Notes: generated from the letters alone by a model not told the origin. A stretch of DNA of 64,000 nt from Skeletonema tropicum (GCA_037178625.1 JAWZXG010000042.1:1-64000), one strand, 5' to 3'; counted from the stretch's first letter, positions 11,441 through 22,193 are shown. Translations and numbers: made by a program.

Positions 11441-11710
11441 TCGAACTCAGTTCTATTTACAATCCGTAGTATTGATATTGTACCTTACGAGTACATTCCA
11501 ACATCCTTCCATCAATCTTCGGATAAGTTATTCCTCTAGTATTCCTCTTCATTCAATGCATTATGTCAATTCAGTTTGTCGTGTATTATTATGAAACGTT
11601 CAGGGCTCTTGAATCTGATAAGTTGAGAGTTCCACTCAAACGCCAGTTTGTTGTTCTTCCTAAGCTTCATTCCGTGATGAGCTCTATACAGTTGTTGTTG
11701 TAAGATTTCT

Positions 11711-12430
11711 TTACTTGCTTGTCCACTTCTTCCAGTCGACTTTTCCAACGAGTGCTTTTGAATGTTTCTCATGTAGCTCTCGTGATAAATTCTTAGTACA
11801 GATGTCGCTGACATTGTCTTCACTTTTGCAAAAGATGATCTTGATCAATGGATCTGTACCGCTGTTGTATTCGCGTACAAATTTCGTTCTAATATCGATG
11901 TGACGAGTTCTTGCGCCTGAAGTCACATTCTCAGCCATATGGATGGCACCAATATTGTCAACCTTGACTATCACTGGGGTATCAACCTTGATTCCAATGT
12001 CGCCTAGCAGTTGCACAACGAAGACTATTTCCTTGACTGCTTCGCTGAGATCGATCCATTCTGCTGCGCTACTTGAGAGGCTAACAGTTGCTTGCATCTT
12101 CGATTTGTAGCAGATTGGTATTCCAATCAGAAACAGTACAAAGCCAGAGATGCTCTTTCTGCTTTCAGGATCTCCTGCATGATCGGAGTCAGAGTATACC
12201 ACTAGGATCCATTTGCCGCTCTGACGGTCCTTCCTGTTCACTTGTAGGAGTAATCCATAGTCTTTCGTATCAAGTGTGAACTTCGTCATACGCAGTGCTT
12301 CCTTCAGGGCAAGCGGACCTGGAGCTGCTAGTCCTTTCGCTAGATTCCTCACAGCGTTCGCGATGATGTCAGGTCTAGCCAGTCTGACGTAAATGTGCGG
12401 TTGGTATACCCAGCCTTTGGATTGGTCCTC
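11711..12430 (-). pseudogene. Copia polymerase remnant: end of reverse transcriptase and RNase H
   Basis: The minus-strand frame contains the typical copia RT-to-RNase H transition (RLARPDIIANAVRNLA, then KEALRMTKFTLDTKDYGL). The Ty1/copia RNase H follows: YSDSDHAGD, KSISGFVLFL, SLSSSAAEWIDLSEA, VKVDNIGAI, RTRHIDI and DNVSDICTKN. The acidic residues expected for the active site (D, E, D, D) are present. Upstream the frame is closed by stops and most of the RT, including its YxDD box, is gone. The RNase H frame opens at 12352 without an ATG. This is the only surviving enzymatic domain of the element, so the copy cannot move by itself. Confidence 0.9.
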
Positions 12431-13111
12431 TTTGAAGACAATTCATGTGACATACCATCTAGAGGGTCTCATCGGTCTTCAACTTGAAGTTGCTCTTCTC
12501 CAGCTTGGCAATCGCATAGAGAACTGCTGCGGCTTCATCGCTAATAATCAGACGTGTCGACGTCATCCTCTGTCCTTCCTGATTCGTGTCGGCTGTCCTT
12601 CCTTATTCGTTGTCAGCAATACATCCTGATTCATTGTCAACAGATGACTAAGTATCACTATCTGCTATATTCCTTCCTACTGGGGAATCTGTTGATAAAG
12701 CATCATTCATCTGCAATATTCCTTCCTTCTGATAAACTAGGATTGTAAGAGACATCGAGACGGACGCAAGCAAGGGGTGTCGGGGTCGCCGCTGATTCTT
12801 GATCAGATTCGTTACTGATCGGCATCTCGTCATGTGTCGTCTCAAAGCACTCATCATTGAATGTAGTTCGCTGCAGGTGCGGAGGGTTGAGCTGCTTCAT
12901 CTTCTTCTTTGGTGTTATGGTCCCCCACGACTTGATTATCATCGGCTGCATCGTCATCTGCAGCGTCATCTTCTCCCATGATAAAAGTGGCGGAGGCTAC
13001 TTGGTAAACATCGCAGGGCTCCTCAGTCTTCTCAAGGTAGGGCTCCTCAGCCTCAGTAGGTTGTTGGGAGTGGTCAAGTAACTTGTCAACTTCAAGCGCG
13101 GAGTGGTCAGG

Positions 13112-13591
13112 TTACATGTTGACTTGAAGTGCATAAGTTGACACTTGGTACGTCCACTTCCACTCAAAATTAGGAGCGAGGATTGTTAATTCACTGTTGC
13201 TTCGTGAAAGCACAAACTCGCAGGCTTCTTTGCGATGTGCAAAGTTCAATTTGTCATCATGTACAGCGATTGATGTGACCGAGCTCTCCTCTGATGCGCT
13301 CCTAACTGTGGTCGCTGCACTATCAGATTGCATCTCCAATTGCGAAACTTCGTCGTAGTTGTCTAACTCAAATGAATCCAAGTAGTCTTCATGGGTAGAA
13401 TCAATTTCATCGTTCGAATTGGAGTCGTCTGCGTCTGATGACTTATCTGATGACTCAGGATGATGATGGAAGGTGGAAAAATCCCACAGGGGAAACATTA
13501 CTTCTGCTGCATTTGATGCAAAGTTTCCGTCGGAGTAAATCATCATCACGTCATCATGGTAGGTAATGGAACGGCCTACCAACATGTACAT
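13112..13591 (-). pseudogene. Acidic open frame inside the copia element
   Basis: A 159-aa frame beginning MYMLVGRSITYHDDVMMIYS and continuing into a Ser/Asp/Glu-rich segment. The opening resembles the post-integrase region of copia polyproteins (a 'MFVGY...YRMYNP' type segment), but the match is weak. It lies between the acidic repeat frame and the RNase H remnant, on the same strand. Probably a decayed piece of the polyprotein. Confidence 0.4.
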
Positions 13592-13812
13592 TTCTTTTGC
13601 ACAATGGTCTCACGCCATTCCTCTGCAATAACAGTATCCAGGTTGACTTTTCCATTGACACATTCTTCTGCCAACTTCTATCAAGTCTGTGATAGAATCC
13701 TCGTCGTCACTTGATTCTTCATCACTGTTACCATCATATTCAATCAGTGGGGGGAGAGAGATCTCATCATCACTCTCCTCTTCATCACTACTAATCCCAT
13801 CATCTCTAGGGA

Positions 13813-14484
13813 CTAAATCGGGTAGAGAGTCTTCGTATCACTCTCTTCGTCACTACTAGTCTCATCATCTCTAAAGACTAAGTCAGGTAGAGAGACTTCC
13901 TCGTCGCTCTCTTCCTCGTCGCTACTGCTCTCATCATCTCTAAGAGCCAGATCGGGTAGGGAGGTCGACTCATCGCTCCCATCTTCTTCTTCTTCTTCAT
14001 ACTCGTCGGCCTCATTGCCGATCACAAGTGGGGAGGTCAACTCATCGCTCCCATCTTCTTCTTCTTCATACTCATCGGCCTCATCGCCGAGTACTACTTT
14101 GCCTTCTCCATTGGACACTTCTCCTCCAATTTTGGCAACTTCTTCGTCTGCTTCAAATAGATCAGCCTCGCTGACCAACTTCTCTTCTTCGTCGGCCTCA
14201 TCGCCGAGTACTACTTTGCCTTCTCCATTGGACAATTCTCCTCCAATTTTGGCAATTTCGTCGTCTAAGAACATGAAGCCAAGTTCTTCTTCATCATCAC
14301 TCTCACTCGATGAATCATCTTCGTCCACTTCATCCACCGCTTGGATGTCGCCGAATCCTCTAAGTTGGGCATCAGATTCGAAGCACTCGTTCCACCATCC
14401 CAATTCCTGTGCATCACCTCCAAGCAGGTGCACCTTGATGCTGGTGAACTCCCCTGCCGCACTCTTACCAGAACTCCTACTCAT
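13813..14484 (-). pseudogene. Acidic tandem-repeat frame, possible gag start
   Basis: The frame starts at ATG 14484 and encodes 223 aa. The first 50 residues (LGWWNECFESDAQLRGFGDIQ) could be the start of a copia Gag ('W...F...A...G..D'). The rest is built of acidic repeats: GGE(L/V)SNGEGKVVLGDEADE twice, EADEYEEEEDGSDE(L/S)TS twice and LPDL(A/V)(L/F)RDDE(S/T)SSDEE twice. The repeat series continues below 13813 in another frame after a short deletion near 13838, so the frame is broken. Whether the acidic repeat belongs to the element or was captured from a host gene is unclear. Confidence 0.5.
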
Positions 14485-14830
14485 CTCTTCTCTCTCACAC
14501 GAACAAAACTATCTAAGGTTATCGTACCTCTGGACGGACTTTCCTATTCTTTCTCTTTCTCTCTCTTCTAGAGTACCTCTATCCGTCGTTCAGGGTAAAA
14601 TGGAGACAAAAATGGGGACAAAAACACCACTTTTGAGCACGTTAGTATGGAGGGTTCCAGTGGACATAGCTAGTGCCGGCACATCAAAACTTAGCTAATA
14701 CCATCGCCTCAAATGTTTGGGTCGGTATTTGGTCGATACCAGTGTTTAATTGCCTCCATTAGTGCGTCGTATATATGGTCATGATTGATGTGTTGTGATG
14801 CCGAGCCGGCCTAGCCTAGCCTAGCCTAGA

Positions 14831-16093
14831 GCCTCAATTTTTTGTCCCCTGAAGGGGACAAAAAACATTTACTGAATTCCTACGTTGATATTCTACAGAA
14901 GCCCCTTCACTCTGGCCTCTTTTTCCTCCTCGCCTCCAATTCTGAGCTCAACAGGACGCTCTCCATGATGACCTCTGCTCCTACACCCCTAACGCCACAC
15001 ACGAAACGAATACACCTATGATGCGATTATTATCCCAAAGCTAATATCATTGGCTGTTTAATTCCGGTAGGGCTTGCTATGAATCGTTGTCTATAAAGAG
15101 AAATAATACTCACCATTAAGTGCATAAAATCATCATATTACACTCAATTATACTCTACTTTGGCCATGTCAGGAGTGATACACTTCATAATACGCTTCCA
15201 GTTCACTCAATACACATACATAACGGTTTTGGGGCATCTTTGGCTACTTGAAATGATTAATTGCTCTCTGTTTTATTGATTATGTGCCCTCTGGTGATTG
15301 TTATGAACTTACTTCTCTGACTTAGTGTTTGGGGGAGGTATGTGTCATTATCTACCGGGAATATCACACCATTTGCCACTTATTATGTGGTTGGGACGAG
15401 GGTTGATGTTTTTTGACTTCAATGCATTGATTACTGCCCCACACACAGCGGCCAAGTGGGTGATCGGCATGCTCTCCATACACATGCCGCTGCGCAGTGA
15501 ATGCGTGATGATCTCGACTTTATGGGCAATACAGCGGCTACCAAGCCACCATTACTTCTTCATAGGTATATAGTATCAGTTATTATTGCTCGGTGGCATC
15601 GTATCTGCGTCGGTGTAAATATATGAGGTCAGTTCTTCTCATGTCGACTGTGCCAATTTTGCATGTATTATGTTCACGTCCTTATACAGCCTTAGCCGTT
15701 GAGATTCAGGCCCCACCGACCTCAAAAATAAATTCAGCACAAAATTTTGGTGGGGGGGAGAGTGTTGGAGTTGTTGTTATTGTTTATTTCATGGCCAATA
15801 ATGCCATGTGATGCATCATGGTGGGGATGCTTTTTGTGAGATGTGTGATTTTTGATTCAAAATCGCCTCGCGACTCGCGACGCCGATCAACGCCGATGCA
15901 TCTGATTTGACACCCCCAACTTCTAGGCGTGTGGATGGAATCTGATCAACCCAAGTTGCAGATGCACTCTAAACTAACTAAATGGAATAATATTGGTCTT
16001 TGAACCGGGAGGATCGGCGTAGTATTGGTGTAGTAATGGCTATCACCATAGAGTGATTTTTTGTCCCCTTCGGAGGACAAAATTTTTTGAGGG
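14831..16093. mobile_element. Nested element with self-complementary terminal repeats
   Basis: The left end 14831-14865 is CCTCA followed by a perfect hairpin (TTTTTTGTCCCC, loop TGAA, GGGGACAAAAAA at 14838-14865). The right end 16055-16093 is an inverted, slightly diverged copy (TTTTTTGTCCCCTTCGGAGG then GACAAAATTTTTTGAGGG). The two ends therefore form inverted repeats that are each also fold-back hairpins. I could not find a clean target duplication. A CCTAG tandem repeat (four units, 14810-14829) abuts the left end. Internal frames at 15325-15573 and 15593-15811 have no recognisable domain. A G-rich tract followed by TGTTGGAG at about 15750-15769 might be a relic polypurine tract and LTR start. 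Confidence 0.6.
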
Positions 16094-16181
16094 CCATCGC
16101 GAGTGGGGATCAAAATGGTTAAAAACTGAACGACGGCTATTACTACTCTAGAGGCTGTATCTGATCAGACATTTTAAAACG

Positions 16182-16394
16182 TGTTGAAATGCTCTCTAGC
16201 TACGTAACAGTTCGGTGTCTCTCTCTTGGTATTCTCTTGTACAATTGTACTCAGTAGATAATGGTCTTAAGCTATTTTACGTTATTGGTTATTGCTCTCT
16301 CTCTAGAGAAAAGTGAGCTTGTAGTTGTTCCTTCGAACTCAGTTCTGTTTACAATCCGTAGTATTGATATTGTACCTTACGACTACATTCAACA
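16182..16394 (-). repeat. 5' LTR of the copia element
   Basis: 213-bp LTR with TG...CA ends (TGTTGAAATG to ATTCAACA), followed at once by the target duplication CTGCTA. It keeps the intact target site of the insertion that splits the other LTR. No obvious initiator-tRNA primer-binding site was recognised next to it (minus strand below 16182). Confidence 0.85.
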
Positions 16395-16400
16395 CTGCTA

Positions 16401-16663
16401 CAGTACCTGGATACAAGGATGTTCATATTGCTGCAGAGAAGGATTCTGTAGTCTTGGCTGCAAAGGATGAAGATGAAGGTGGATAAGTATTCAGGGTGAG
16501 AGGAGGAAACGTCATATCACAACGGGACCCAGCGCGAAGAGAGCCAGCTGAAATAAATGACGGCATGAAAGCTGAAGGGAAGATTGATGGAATGGAGAGA
16601 GGCTAATGATAATGAACGTAAAGAGCAACAGCAACATTCAAAATCTTTCTCTAATAACTCCTT
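16401..16663. other. Short non-repeated stretch, possible gene relic
   Basis: Plus-strand translation from about 16404 gives a short readable stretch (VPGYKDVHIAAEKDSVVLA) before a stop. This could be a relic of a coding region cut by the retrotransposon. No domain was recognised. Confidence 0.3.
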
Positions 16664-16790
16664 TCCAGGATTGCAACTACTAATACTTACTTATTCCTAA
16701 CGTCCAATCGCTGTTTTAGCCGTACGTAAAAACAGAATCGATTCCTTCGTTGACAGGTTTCGCTAACCGGTAGTACACTCTCTCTATTCT
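16664..16790. repeat. Dispersed repeat R1, copy 1
   Basis: About 125 bp containing CCAGGATTGCAA, CCTAACGTCCAATCGCTGTT, GATTCCTTCGTTGACAGG and TTTCGCTAACCGGTAG. It recurs at 30114-30240 and, more diverged, at 39162-39312. It marks one edge of the tubulin segmental duplication. Confidence 0.8.
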
Positions 16791-16794
16791 CTTA

Positions 16795-18331
16795 GCTGTC
16801 TCATCTCCTCGACTCCGTCAAATTGATTCCTACGTATATGTCATACAAGATAGATAACGGCACTCCCTTTCCGCCGAAATTAGAAAAATAAAATATTTCA
16901 CAAAAAATCCCGCCTCTTTTGCTCCATGCACGATTTCGCAGCAAAAACATCATCACACATCATGAGGAAGTGAACCAAAACACCATGTTGATGGCATAGC
17001 GGTAAAAATCGTATCTCCTGAAGTACACAGATTTGCATTTCGTGCTATATAACTGTATGCAGCTGAAGCTATGAGGAAACTTTCTGGCTAGGCCACGTAA
17101 TGCACTTTTTGGTACCCCATCTAAGCGTCACATGAGAAAAAGTCAACCAGAAGAAGCCGAATCTCCCGATGTGTCGTCCGATACTACGCCTGTAACACCT
17201 CGGAGATCGTCCTCTCTCCGCCAATTATCACCGCTACTTCTACATATAGACATCTAGTGTCGGTGTGGTTCATTGTTAGTGACTTCATATGGCCATAGCA
17301 CTCCGTCGGGCACCAACATTGCTGCTACACATCACATCATCAATTACAAACAAATGTCACCCATTTCGTTGTTCTATTCCGACCTCTAATCATGACGAGA
17401 CAACTAAACACGACAAATGAGCTCTCAATAATATGTAAGGATCGCTTTGTACCGTGAAGTTGACAATTGAGATCGATTTCACTGCCTACACCACCATCGG
17501 CGAACTCAGCCTTGGTATCACCATCGCCCAACACATGGCCATTCCTCGAACAAATTCCAATGGATTCGTTATTCAAATCAACATTACCATCTGACAACAA
17601 TGACACAACAACTATTGTATTTGATTGAAGAGATAAGGTCGTAGTTGGGTGACTTAAAGCTCGATTAGGGTGGAATAGGTGCACATTTTGTCTCCGAAGA
17701 AGGCTATTGTTACGGCGCTACATTGCTCTGAATTGATCGGAGTGGAATCTTCAACGACTTGTTAAGGCCCTTTGGTTTCAATGAAGTAATGTTCGACGGA
17801 TAGAGCTGCATATGATCACTACTGACATCATTGGAATGCACAAAGTGATTCTCTTGTAGTAGATGGATGTGCATACAGAAGTGTTTGTGTTGAATGACAA
17901 GTATCTGTGGGCCTCATAAATTATTATTACCGCATTAAAAAGATGCAAACATTCTTTTCATAACTCTACAAGCGTTATTTTAGCAGTGTTTGGTGTCGTT
18001 AGTGCCGAAATATTTGTTATAACACCATCGTTCATTGCTCATGAGAGTTGAGGATACACATTCATGTGCACAAATTGGCTTTTATTTTACATCATTTGTA
18101 AAAATTAGTACATATAAAGTTGCTACATGCAATCATATGTGTCTATATAAACGTCTCGAGCATTGTATCTTTTATATAACGGCACCACGCTCAGTACAGT
18201 ACGCTACTCGGGCGGAAATCCCATGGTGGTGATGTGCTCGATGATCGTTGGCGCCACTTTGGTACCGCTTCTTGGACGATTCCTACGTAGACAAAAAAAT
18301 CCACGTCATGGAGTCAAGGAGATGAGACAGC
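16795..18331. mobile_element. TA-flanked TIR element interrupting the duplicated segment
   Basis: About 1537 bp bounded by a TA dinucleotide on both sides (16793-16794, 18332-18333). The inverted ends begin GCTGTCTCATCTCCT and match over about 22 bp with one mismatch. It splits repeat R1 from the tubulin 3' flank; at the equivalent place in the second copy (30240-30255) these are adjacent. No transposase was recognised; the internal minus frame 17340-17684 is not convincing. TA flanks suggest the Tc1/mariner superfamily. Confidence 0.7.
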
Positions 18332-18654
18332 TATACTTATGCTACGTGAAGCTTCCTCCTTTCTAAGTACTTACTTCATGCTCGTCCTGGACGAGAGTGC
18401 GAATACTTATGTGGCATAATCGCAAGAGAACGTAGAATATGATTTCGGTGCGATCGATGTGCTGACTAGCTCATTCGAGCGAGACATGATGAATTCCCAT
18501 AGGATCTGAGAAGTGTAAAATTCGAAGGTCACCGTCGAGGTGTTTTGTGCTAGCGTTCAGAGTTTATTAAGTATATCTATCTAAAGTGCACAGACAGTGA
18601 AACTACCGAACTTCAAAATTCCAGAATCCCCCCCCTCGCATCTAGTCAAACGCA

Positions 18655-18782
18655 GTCAACTGAACAGAACAATAGAATTAGTACTCTTCCTCTTCAATTT
18701 CTTCTTCTTCGGCATGAAGTCAACTGAACAGAACAATAGAATTAGTACTCTTCCTCATCAATTTCTTCTTCTTCGGCATGAT
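18655..18782. repeat. 64-bp tandem duplication of the tubulin tail and stop region
   Basis: Units 18655-18718 and 18719-18782 differ by very few bases. Each includes the codons for the acidic C-terminal tail and stop of alpha-tubulin plus the first bases of the 3' flank. The outer unit is therefore untranslated. The second tubulin copy has only one unit. Confidence 0.85.
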
Positions 18783-20515
18783 CAAGAGCAACCTCTTCGA
18801 AGTCCTTCTCGAGGGCAGCAAGATCCTCACGGGCCTCGGTGAATTCACCTTCTTCCATACCCTCTCCAACATACCAATCTGAAAAAGCGAAGACAAAATG
18901 AGAGCAAGAATGTGTTAGAACAAGAGAATCGAGTGCTGCAGACGAAACGAAAGAGTAATGCACAGTGTTTCACTTACGAACAAAGGCGCGCTTGGCATAC
19001 ATCAAGTCGAACTTGTGATCAATGCGAGAAAAGGCCTGAGCGACGGCAGTATTGTTGGCAGCCAAACACAAAGCGCGTTGGACACGAGCCAAGTCGCCTC
19101 CAGGAACTTGAGAGGGATGCTGAAAATTGATACCGACCTTGAATCCCGTAGGACACCAGTCGACGAACTGAATGGTTCGCTTGGTCTTAAGTACGGCTAT
19201 AGAAGCGTTAACTTCCTTGGGAACAACATCTCCACGGTACAAGAGACAGGTAGCCATGTACTTTCCGACCCTGGGATCACATTTGGTCATCACATTAGTG
19301 GGCTCAAAGACGGAGCTGGTAATCTCGGAAACAGATAGCTGCTCATGGAAGGCCTTCGCTGAAGAGATGATGGGTGCGTACGACGTGAGTACGAAGTGGA
19401 TACGAGGGTATGGGACCAAGTTGGTCTGGAACTCGGTCATATCCACATTCAAGGCACCATCGAAGCGAAGCGAGGCTGTCAACGATGAAATGACCTGAGC
19501 AATCAACCTGTTGAGGTTAGTGTAGGAAGGACGCTCAACGTCAAGTTTGGTACGGCAGATATCGTAGAGGGCCTCATTGTCGAGGCCAAAGGTAACGTCC
19601 GTGTGCTCCAAAAGGGCGTGGGTAGACAACACGGAGTTGTAAGGCTCAACAACAGCGGTAGAAACCTGGGGAGAGGGTGACACCGCAAAAGAGAGCTTGG
19701 ACTTGCGTCCATAATCAACAGAGAGCCTCTCGAGAAGGAGAGATCCAAAACCGGAACCAGTTCCTCCTCCAGTTGCATGGAAGACGAGGAAACCCTGGAG
19801 GCCGGTACAGTTGTCAGCCATCTTACGGATCCTGTCAAGGGACTGGTCAATAAGCTCCTTTCCAACGGTGTAGTGACCACGGGCGTAGTTGTTGGCGGCA
19901 TCCTCCTTTCCACTCATAATTTGCTCAGGGTGGTACAGCTCTTTGTAAGTTCCAGACCTCACTTCGTCACACACAGTGGGCTCGAGATCGACGTAGAGAG
20001 CACGCGGGACGTGCTTTCCGGAACTAGTCTCAGAAAAGAAGGTGTTAAAAGTATCATCTTCAATTCCCTTGGTATGGTCGCCAGGCATTTGACCATCAGG
20101 AGTGATGCCGTGCTCGATACAGTAGAGTTCCCAGCAGCTGTTACCGGTTTGAATACCGGCCTGGCCGATATGGATCGAGATAATTTCTGTGTATTAATAA
20201 AATAATAAAAGAGGGAGGGAGGGGGGGGGGGGGGGCAAACGGAGAGCAAGGTGAGAGGGATATGAAGTAGGTGACACCGTTGCCATTTTTTGAACACAAA
20301 GGCAATTAGGGATGCGGGTAGAGGGCACTTGCACATATTACTTCTCCAAAGGCGACATATTAATTCATTGTTCAAACAATAATACATATATCAATTTCAA
20401 ACGTCAAAAAAAAATGATCGAACGACCATTCCCAATCCATCAAAAAAGGACTCCGACTCCAATCGACAATTATAGATAAAAATAATAATGAACAAATGAG
20501 AGACTTACCACGCAT
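18742..20515 (-). CDS. Alpha-tubulin, divergent copy 1, three exons
   Basis: Exons are 20509-20515 (ATGCGTG), 18978-20186 and 18742-18878. Introns are 322 bp (with a poly-G tract near 20217-20236) and 99 bp, both GT-AG. The spliced protein is 450 aa. It starts [13 protein letters not shown] and has the tubulin signature GGGTGSG, the alpha-type catalytic glutamate in [25 protein letters not shown] across the second intron, and an acidic tail ending EEEY. The terminal tyrosine would allow detyrosination. Position 40, the acetylated lysine in most alpha-tubulins, is histidine here with a lysine at 42 ([13 protein letters not shown]). Several otherwise invariant positions also differ from typical alpha-tubulin, for example [11 protein letters not shown]. 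It polymerises with beta-tubulin into microtubules. A second copy lies at 30582-32347. Confidence 0.95.
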
Positions 20516-20650
20516 GGTTGAAAAGAAGGGTGGTGATTGCTTCAAAGAAGATGATAGATATCAACGAGCTCTTGCGACGGGAGTTTGTTGATGTATGTCA
20601 TGGTGGAGCTGACGGCCGGCCGGTTGATCAAGATGTTACATGTTTTTTGA

Positions 20651-20887
20651 TATAGGGGGGCGAGGGGGGAGACCCCGATATTGAGGGTTCTGATCATGTG
20701 GCAAAAACGTCTAAATAGGGTTAAAATGGTCCATATTAGCCAATATGTGGCTAGATTTAGACGAACGTTACAGGAGTTTAGCTAACTATGCGTCCCCCTT
20801 TCTCTCAGAGGAAAGGAGTCCCCCTTTCTCTCAGAGGAAAGGATTGGGGGGAAATCCCCCCGATAAAGGATAGGCTGGCCCCCTATA
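20651..20887. repeat. MITE-like repeat, copy 1
   Basis: 237 bp with G-rich left end (TATAGGGGGGCGAGG) and C-rich right end (GGCCCCCTATA) as imperfect inverted repeats. A related copy lies at 36731-36939. A short tandem duplication (GTCCCCCTTTCTCTCAGAGG) is inside this copy only. No coding capacity. Confidence 0.7.
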
Positions 20888-20989
20888 TCCAAAGGCCTAG
20901 CAGCACGAAGCAGCTGAAGGTGGAACGCTTTTTGGATTCCAAGTTCCTTTTCTGCGAGCTTGGAGGTTGGAATATTTGGTTATTTCTGT

Positions 20990-21330
20990 GCTACGGTAAA
21001 CTACGTCTCACCAAAGTATTGTAAACAAGAAAAAGCATCCGTAGACGGCTCAGACGACTTTGAGGTCGACTCTAGAGCTACTTCCTTGAGAAGTAGAACT
21101 GCCATCTGTATAATAAATATAAAATTTGGTCATCATTAAGTGATGACGCGGTTATCGGGCCATCGTTGCTCTCATAGAGTGCTTGTATGGCAGCTAGTCC
21201 TGAGCCGTTTGCAGTACGAACTGTTCTCCCGAAAATTTGTGTGTAGTAGGTGCTTGGGTCTGGGCTTTTGTAGCATCTCCCATAGTGGTAGTTGCGTTGT
21301 TTTGATTTCCAAATACCAACATTCCTCTTC
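20990..21330. repeat. Duplicated fragment of a Cys-rich gene, copy 1
   Basis: About 90% similar by eye to 38689-39024. It includes the last coding part of the Cys-rich pseudogene and its 3' flank. It is the last shared block of the segmental duplication. Confidence 0.75.
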
Positions 21331-21870
21331 GGTTCGGCTACACTAAACAAAACTACCCTAATTCCAACTAAACTCTCCTTCCGTATCGACTCATATCGTA
21401 CCACAAACACATCCATACAACGATCGTTTGTTGCGTTTGAAGGCTGATTAGTGAGACAGCGGCGAACCCACGGCATTCTCTCACAACAACTTTCCTTACT
21501 GCTGTAAATGTAAAGCTGCTGCCAACTTCGTGCAATACCACCGCAATCAGTGAACTAGTAACGCAACCTTGGACACATGTGTCAGCGCTCCTTTTGACAT
21601 ACCACTTCAATGTTCCTACATCTACAGCAGACTGACCATTACATTCGTCTCTATTCCAGGACAAATACAGTTCACAACGCTGCTCCCTGCTACTGTAGAG
21701 CTCGTTCCAAATCTCTACAGAACCACCACAAGGCAAAGCTCCATCGCCCATCGCACTCTTGGAGGCACATGCTTTCTTCCCATACAACATACCACTTTCC
21801 ATGGATATTATCTGCACCTGCACTGGGATCACTGCACTCTGTCCCATCAGGGGTAACACCTTGTTAAAGT
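21078..21870 (-). pseudogene. Cys-rich modular protein, frameshifted
   Basis: Reading the minus strand across three frames gives repeated Cys/Trp modules. The first is DGTECSDPSAGAD then KWYVVWEESMCLQECDG (about 21858-21765). The second is ALPCGGSVEIWNELYSS, CELYLSWNRDECNG, then LKWYVKRSADTCVQGC (about 21760-21565). The third is DCGGIARSWQQLYIYSS, ESCCERMPWVRR (about 21550-21460), running on to a stop at 21078. The pattern 'WYVxW...C...C-G...CGG...W..LY.S...CC...W' resembles a Cys-rich module I associate with secreted diatom proteins, although I cannot name it. Frame changes near 21762 and 21555 lack convincing splice sites, so I call it a pseudogene. Unrecognised small introns are the alternative. 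Confidence 0.55.
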
Positions 21871-22193
21871 AGGGGGGGAGTAATGTAATCGTAGTAGGAA
21901 GAAGTATATAACTCACGTCTACTAAGCGATAAATTATCCAGTAGTTCGATACACGTTGCTTGCAGAGCCAAACCAAGGAGTTTGTGATTTCAGCAGTCTC
22001 AAGGCCGCCATCTTCAGTGGTTTCGAAGCGATTTCCACGAGTCCACGGTCGCAGAAAGGATTTGTGACGCTTCCCAATTTGTGTCAAGTGAATGTCCCCA
22101 ATTCACATATTGTTCTAAAATTGTTTGTTTCTACATTTCTTTTGTTCTCTTCAGTTGATTGAGGTTGCGATTGTGCCTGAAAGGACACGTTTC

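Larger units (their letters stand above)
9655..11503 (-). repeat. 3' LTR of the copia element, split by a nested insertion
   Basis: 9655-9895 and 11441-11503 match the right LTR, with about 95 extra bases (roughly 9784-9878) absent from the other copy. Removing the insertion at 9896-11440 restores the LTR sequence seen at 16326-16394. LTR length without the insert is about 300 bp. Confidence 0.85.
9655..16394 (-). mobile_element. Ty1/copia-type LTR retrotransposon, internally deleted, with nested insertions
   Basis: The element is bounded by LTRs starting TGTTGAAATG and ending TTCAACA (right copy) or TTCCAACA (left copy). A 6-bp direct repeat CTGCTA flanks it at 9649-9654 and 16395-16400, a target-site duplication. 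The remaining polymerase (RNase H) reads on the minus strand, so the 5' LTR is at 16182-16394 and the 3' LTR at 9655-11503. A purine-rich tract (GATGGAAGGA on the minus strand) sits directly before the 3' LTR, as expected for a polypurine tract. Integrase and most of the reverse transcriptase are missing. Two other elements lie inside (9896-11440 and 14831-16093). Known diatom copia elements are the CoDi group; I infer membership but cannot verify the clade. Confidence 0.85.
18366..20627. repeat. Segmental duplication containing alpha-tubulin, copy 1
   Basis: Near-identical to 30255-32462 in direct orientation. It covers the 3' flank, all exons and introns of alpha-tubulin and about 110 bp upstream of the start codon. 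Differences are small indels, the variable poly-G tract in the first intron, the 64-bp tail duplication and clustered changes in one protein loop. Confidence 0.9.

Noticed and set aside
14015..14698. 227-codon plus-strand Ser/Pro-rich frame
   Set aside because: Antisense shadow of the acidic repeat frame in the copia element.
14838..14865. Rho-independent-type terminator hairpin
   Set aside because: The hairpin recurs in inverted form at the other end of a nested element and the genome is eukaryotic, so it is read as a transposon end.
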